Shown here: piece by piece, positions 6,478 through 9,279 of the stretch | Numbering within the stretch: position 1 is the stretch's first letter | Layout: every line of letters begins with the position of its first letter | Assembly (NCBI GenBank): GCA_021841985.1 | Contig: JAKCCP010000367.1 | Coordinates: 1-9,279, forward strand | Source: Pseudomonadota bacterium | GTDB taxonomy: Bacteria; Pseudomonadota; Alphaproteobacteria; Acetobacterales; Acetobacteraceae | Direction of reading: 5' to 3' | Length of the DNA stretch: 9,279 nucleotides | Notes under the pieces: model-generated | What the model was told of the DNA's origin: nothing | The model's database searches: none | What the model saw: the letters and a program-made list of their open reading frames with translations, nothing else | Translations under genes and position numbers: made by a program

Positions 6478-6541
6478 TAGAGTGCGATTCACGTTTTATG
6501 TCGAACCGATTTCCGGTTCGACATAAAACGATCGCACTCTA
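6478..6541. repeat. Near-perfect 64-bp palindrome, right unit of the composite element
   Basis: The arms 6478-6508 and 6514-6541 are identical except for a three-base insertion (TCA at 6489-6491) in the left arm. Shared arm sequence is TAGAGTGCGAT followed by CGTTTTATGTCGAACCG. The loop is ATTTC (6509-6513). In single-stranded form it gives a 28-bp stem with one three-base bulge. Confidence 0.88.
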
Positions 6542-6627
6542 GGCGGCGTTAATCACGCGAGCCTGCCGCGCTCTTGTGTCGGCGGCAAGATGCGTGAGAG
6601 AAACCCGCCAGTCAGACGGATATCCCC

Positions 6628-9204
6628 ATGCTCGCGCGCCTGCTCGCCGACGCGGTCGCTCTCGGCCGCCGCCATGCCCTGTTGATGACCGCCCTCGCCC
6701 TCGCCCTCGCGGCCCTCGCCGGAGGGTTCGCCGCGCGCCATCTCGGCGTCGATACCGATACCGATCATATGTTCGCGGCGAGCCTTCCCTGGCGCCAGAA
6801 CGAAATCGCCTTCGCCCGCGCCTTCCCGACCCTGTCTGACCCGTTGGTGGTGGTGATCGACGCCGCGATTCCCGAGGAAGCGGAGGCGACGGCGGCGGCG
6901 CTGGCACAGACGCTGGCCGCCGATCCCGCCCATTTCCGGGCGGTCACGCGCCCCGACGCGCTGCCTTTTTTCGCGCGCGAGGGGCTGCTGTTTCTCGATC
7001 GGGCCGATCTCGGCCAGCTCCTCGACCGGATCATCGACGCCCAGCCCTTTCTCGGCCAGCTCGCCGCCGACCCCTCGGCGCGCGGCCTCTTTTCGGCGCT
7101 GGCGCTGATCGGCATGGGGGTCGCGCAGGGCGAGGCCGATCTCACCCCCTATCTGCCGGCGCTCCAGAGCTTTCACGCGACGCTGGCGGCCAGCGCCGAT
7201 GGCCATCCGGCGCCGCTCTCCTGGCAGCGCCTGATCGGTGGCGGCAAGCTCGCCGATCTCGCCGGGCGCTATCGCTTCGTGCTCGTCCAGCCGGTGCTCG
7301 ATCACGGCGCACTGGCCCCGGGCAAGGCGGCGAGTGACGCGATCCGGGCCGCCGCCGCCGGGCTCCCCTTCGTCGCCGCCGGCCGCGCCCATGTCCGGCT
7401 CACCGGCGAGGTCGCCCTCGATGACGAGGAGTTTTCCTCGCTCGCCCAAGGCATGCTGTTCGACACCCTCGCCAGCCTCGCGCTGATCGCGCTCTGGCTC
7501 GCGCTCGCGGTGCGCGGTCTCCGCCTCATTCTCCCCATTCTCGCGACGCTGGGGCTGGGGCTCGCGCTCACCACCGGGTTCGCGGCGCTCGCGGTCGGCA
7601 CGCTCAATCTGGTCTCGCTCGCCTTCGCCATTCTGTTCGTCGGCATCGCCGTCGATTTCGCGATCCAGTTCACCGTCCGCTATCGCGAGGCCCACCACGA
7701 CATCCCCGATTCCGGCGCGGCGCTGGCGGCGACGGCGCGCGCCGCCGGCGGGCCGATCCTGATCGCAGCAACGGCGACCGCCGCCGGGTTTTACGCGTTC
7801 GTGCCGACCGCCTTCGCCGGGGTTGCCGAACTCGGCCTCATCGCCGGCACCGGCATGATCATCGCGTTTCTTTGCACGATTTTGTTTCTGCCGGCGTTTC
7901 TCACCCTCGCCCGCCCGCAAGGCGAGGCGCGCGCGATCGGGTTCGCGGCCGGCGATGCCCTGGAGCGCCGTCTCGATCGCGGCCGCGCGCCGCTCTTGAC
8001 CGGTTTCGCCGCGCTCGCCCTGCTCGGTCTGTTCCTGCTCCCCCATCTCGGGTTCGATTCCGATCCGCTGCACACCAAGAACCCGCATGGCGAGGCGATG
8101 CGCACCCTCCATGACCTCATGGACGACCCGCTCACCAACCCGACCAGCATCGACATTCTGACGCCGGACGCCGACGCCGCGGACCAATTGGCGGCAAGGC
8201 TCGATCATCTGCCGCAGGTCGCCGATGTCCTCACCCTCGACCGCTTCGTGCCCGCCGATCAGCCGGCCAAGCTCGCCCTGATCCAGGACGCAGCCAGCGT
8301 GCTGGCGACGACGCTGGCCCCGCGCGAGACGGCGCCGGTCACCGCCGATCAGATCCGGCTCGCGATCGCGACGGCGCGGAGCGCGCTCGCCCCGGCACTG
8401 CAAAAACTGCCGCAAGATCACCCGCTGGCGCGGATCGATGCCGATCTCGCCCGCCTCGCCGCCGCGCCCGACGCCGCGCTGATGGCGATGAACGGCGCCC
8501 TGACCCGGTTTCTGCCCGAGGAACTGGCGCGTCTTCGCATCGCGCTCGCGGCGAAAGCGGTGACGCGCGCCGATCTGCCGCCCGAGATCATCCGCGATTG
8601 GCGCAGCCCCGATGGCCGGGTGCGGGTCGAGGCGCTGGCGACGCCCGCCGGCCACGACAGCGCCGGGCTCGCGGCCTTCGTCGCCGCCGTCCGCGCCATA
8701 GCCCCCACGGCCGGCGGCATGGCGGTGATCATCGTCGAAACCAGCGCCACCATCATCACCGCCTTCACGCACGCGGTGATCGGGGCGCTCGCGGCGATCG
8801 CGGTGATTTTGCTCGCGGCCCTCCGCCGGCCGCGCGACGCGGCGCTGGTGCTGGCGCCGCTGCTGCTCTCCGCGCTGCTGACGGTGGTCGGCATACGGCT
8901 CGCCGGGATGACGCTCAATTTCGCCAATATCATCGCGCTCCCCTTGCTGCTCGGGGTCGGGGTCTCGTTCAATATCTATTTCGTGATGAACTGGCGGGAA
9001 GGCGCGACCCGATTTCTCGGCACCGCCACGGCACGCGCCATCCTGTTCTCGGCGGCCACCACCGGAACGGCATTCGGCTCGCTCGCGCTCTCGCATCATC
9101 CGGGAACCGCGAGTCTCGGGGCGCTGCTGCTGCTCAGCCTCGCCTGCACCCTGATCGCGACCCTGGTGTTCGAGCCGCTCATGCTCGCGATAACCCGTCG
9201 TTAG
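6628..9204 (+). CDS. hpnN: Hopanoid-associated RND transporter HpnN
   Basis: A complete 858-residue RND/MMPL-type inner-membrane protein of the HpnN family, which moves hopanoids toward the outer membrane. I see the duplicated RND fold: helix 1 at 17-36, a large periplasmic domain to about 275, then helices at about 280-296, 299-323, 327-349, 375-393 and 401-426; helix 7 at 454-474, a second periplasmic domain to about 712, then helices at 713-732, 738-757, 765-788, 803-821 and 829-850. The early segment VDTDTDHMF leading into LPWRQNE, and GVSFNIYFVMNW in helix 10, are HpnN-like. Asp343 in helix 4 (AVDFAIQF) is a candidate proton-relay residue; the matching position in helix 10 is Ser780. The ATG at 6628 is taken from the position of helix 1; the ribosome binding site is weak. 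The repeat element ends 85 bases upstream, and a probable secreted protein gene starts 23 bases downstream, suggesting an operon. Confidence 0.92.
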   Translation: MLARLLADAVALGRRHALLMTALALALAALAGGFAARHLGVDTDTDHMFAASLPWRQNEIAFARAFPTLSDPLVVVIDAAIPEEAEATAAALAQTLAADPAHFRAVTRPDALPFFAREGLLFLDRADLGQLLDRIIDAQPFLGQLAADPSARGLFSALALIGMGVAQGEADLTPYLPALQSFHATLAASADGHPAPLSWQRLIGGGKLADLAGRYRFVLVQPVLDHGALAPGKAASDAIRAAAAGLPFVAAGRAHVRLTGEVALDDEEFSSLAQGMLFDTLASLALIALWLALAVRGLRLILPILATLGLGLALTTGFAALAVGTLNLVSLAFAILFVGIAVDFAIQFTVRYREAHHDIPDSGAALAATARAAGGPILIAATATAAGFYAFVPTAFAGVAELGLIAGTGMIIAFLCTILFLPAFLTLARPQGEARAIGFAAGDALERRLDRGRAPLLTGFAALALLGLFLLPHLGFDSDPLHTKNPHGEAMRTLHDLMDDPLTNPTSIDILTPDADAADQLAARLDHLPQVADVLTLDRFVPADQPAKLALIQDAASVLATTLAPRETAPVTADQIRLAIATARSALAPALQKLPQDHPLARIDADLARLAAAPDAALMAMNGALTRFLPEELARLRIALAAKAVTRADLPPEIIRDWRSPDGRVRVEALATPAGHDSAGLAAFVAAVRAIAPTAGGMAVIIVETSATIITAFTHAVIGALAAIAVILLAALRRPRDAALVLAPLLLSALLTVVGIRLAGMTLNFANIIALPLLLGVGVSFNIYFVMNWREGATRFLGTATARAILFSAATTGTAFGSLALSHHPGTASLGALLLLSLACTLIATLVFEPLMLAITRR

Positions 9205-9227
9205 GGAATTTCGGGCAGGCTCGCCGC

Positions 9228-9279
9228 ATGCGATGGATGATGGCCGGTATGTTGCTGCTGATCCCCTTGCTGCCCCCCC
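9228..9279 (+). CDS. Start of a probable exported protein (partial)
   Basis: An ATG at 9228 opens a frame that runs to the right edge: 17 complete codons, beginning MRWMMAGMLLLIPLLPP. A basic residue followed by a Met/Leu-rich core is typical of a Sec signal peptide or membrane anchor. GGGCAGG at 9213-9219 sits eight bases upstream, which supports the start. The gap to hpnN is 23 bases, so co-transcription is likely. Identity cannot be told from so few residues; an envelope protein working with HpnN would fit the position, but that is a guess. Confidence 0.55.
   Translation, partial: MRWMMAGMLLLIPLLPP

Larger units (their letters stand above)
6401..6542. mobile_element. Composite palindromic element with terminal inverted repeats (MITE-like or REP doublet)
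   Basis: This 142-bp non-coding block is bounded by CTAG at 6401-6404 and 6539-6542. Its ends form a 19-bp inverted repeat, CTAGAG, three differing bases, then GATCGTTTTA. Inside are two long palindromes (6402-6467 and 6478-6541) separated by ten bases. Each has a short arm with GATCGTTTTA and a long arm with a three-base insertion (GATTTACGTTTTA or GATTCACGTTTTA). The short arms face outward and the long arms face each other, so the palindromes are inverted copies of one design whose inner sequences have diverged. Base composition is visibly richer in A/T than the genes on either side. No ORF fits inside. Such architecture is known for REP doublets mobilised by RAYT transposases and for MITEs; CTAG ends would suit an IS630- or IS5-type element with TA or CTAG duplication. 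The family assignment is inference. Confidence 0.7.

Noticed and set aside
5330..6526. 398-codon plus-strand frame antisense to the methionine synthase-like gene
   Set aside because: It runs into the non-coding repeat element and has no recognisable domain, whereas the minus strand has all four zinc ligands.
6478..6541. Bidirectional intrinsic terminator
   Set aside because: It lies between two divergent gene starts, where no transcript needs to end, and neither side has a T-run directly after the stem.
6389..6627. SAM or SAH riboswitch in the leader of the methionine synthase-like gene
   Set aside because: The structure in the gap is fully explained by two long palindromes with terminal inverted repeats; no pseudoknot or conserved riboswitch core was seen.
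6553..9099. 848-codon open frame on the minus strand, antisense to hpnN
   Set aside because: Its translation is an Arg/Gly/Glu/Asp-rich string with no recognisable domain, as expected for the shadow frame of a very GC-rich gene. The plus strand gives a coherent 12-helix transporter.

Overview
The window is very GC-rich, with coding on both strands and almost no intergenic space. The gene set points to an alphaproteobacterium, most likely a hopanoid-making member of the Rhodospirillales/Acetobacteraceae. The pointers are a ChpT-type histidine phosphotransferase, a small DUF3553 protein, a DUF2244 membrane protein and the hopanoid transporter HpnN. That placement is inference from gene content; there is no rRNA or other phylogenetic marker here. 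I see no tRNA, rRNA, CRISPR array, phage gene, transposase, toxin-antitoxin pair or defence system.

Layout. (1) 1-1161 (-) is the N-terminal 387 residues of an ADP-forming acyl-CoA synthetase that runs off the left edge. It is divergent from a TetR-family regulator (1265-1897, +). The 103-base gap carries two copies of a 10-bp palindrome, a candidate operator, next to a plausible promoter for the synthetase. (2) 1920-2576 (-) is a ChpT-like phosphotransferase, divergent from a 63-residue DUF3553 protein (2641-2832, +). (3) moaA (2955-3941, +), the first enzyme of molybdenum cofactor synthesis, follows a GC-rich hairpin leader and converges, with a 10-base gap, on a DUF2244 membrane protein (3952-4479, -). 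(4) nth, endonuclease III (4567-5346, +), is divergent from DUF2244. It overlaps by 74 bases the convergent gene for a short cobalamin-independent methionine synthase-family protein (5273-6388, -). (5) The 239-base gap 6389-6627 contains a 142-bp composite palindromic element (6401-6542) with much lower GC than its surroundings. (6) hpnN (6628-9204, +) encodes a complete 12-helix RND-type transporter. It is followed 23 bases later by the start of a gene whose first residues look like a signal peptide, probably in the same operon.

The genes do not form one pathway: this reads as a chromosomal housekeeping region made of short divergent and convergent units. The most unusual object is the repeat element at 6401-6542. 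It consists of two diverged, mutually inverted long palindromes, bounded by CTAG and by matching terminal inverted repeats, and one end abuts the ribosome binding site of the methionine synthase-like gene. It looks like a non-autonomous mobile element or a REP-doublet. I found no convincing new multi-gene system.
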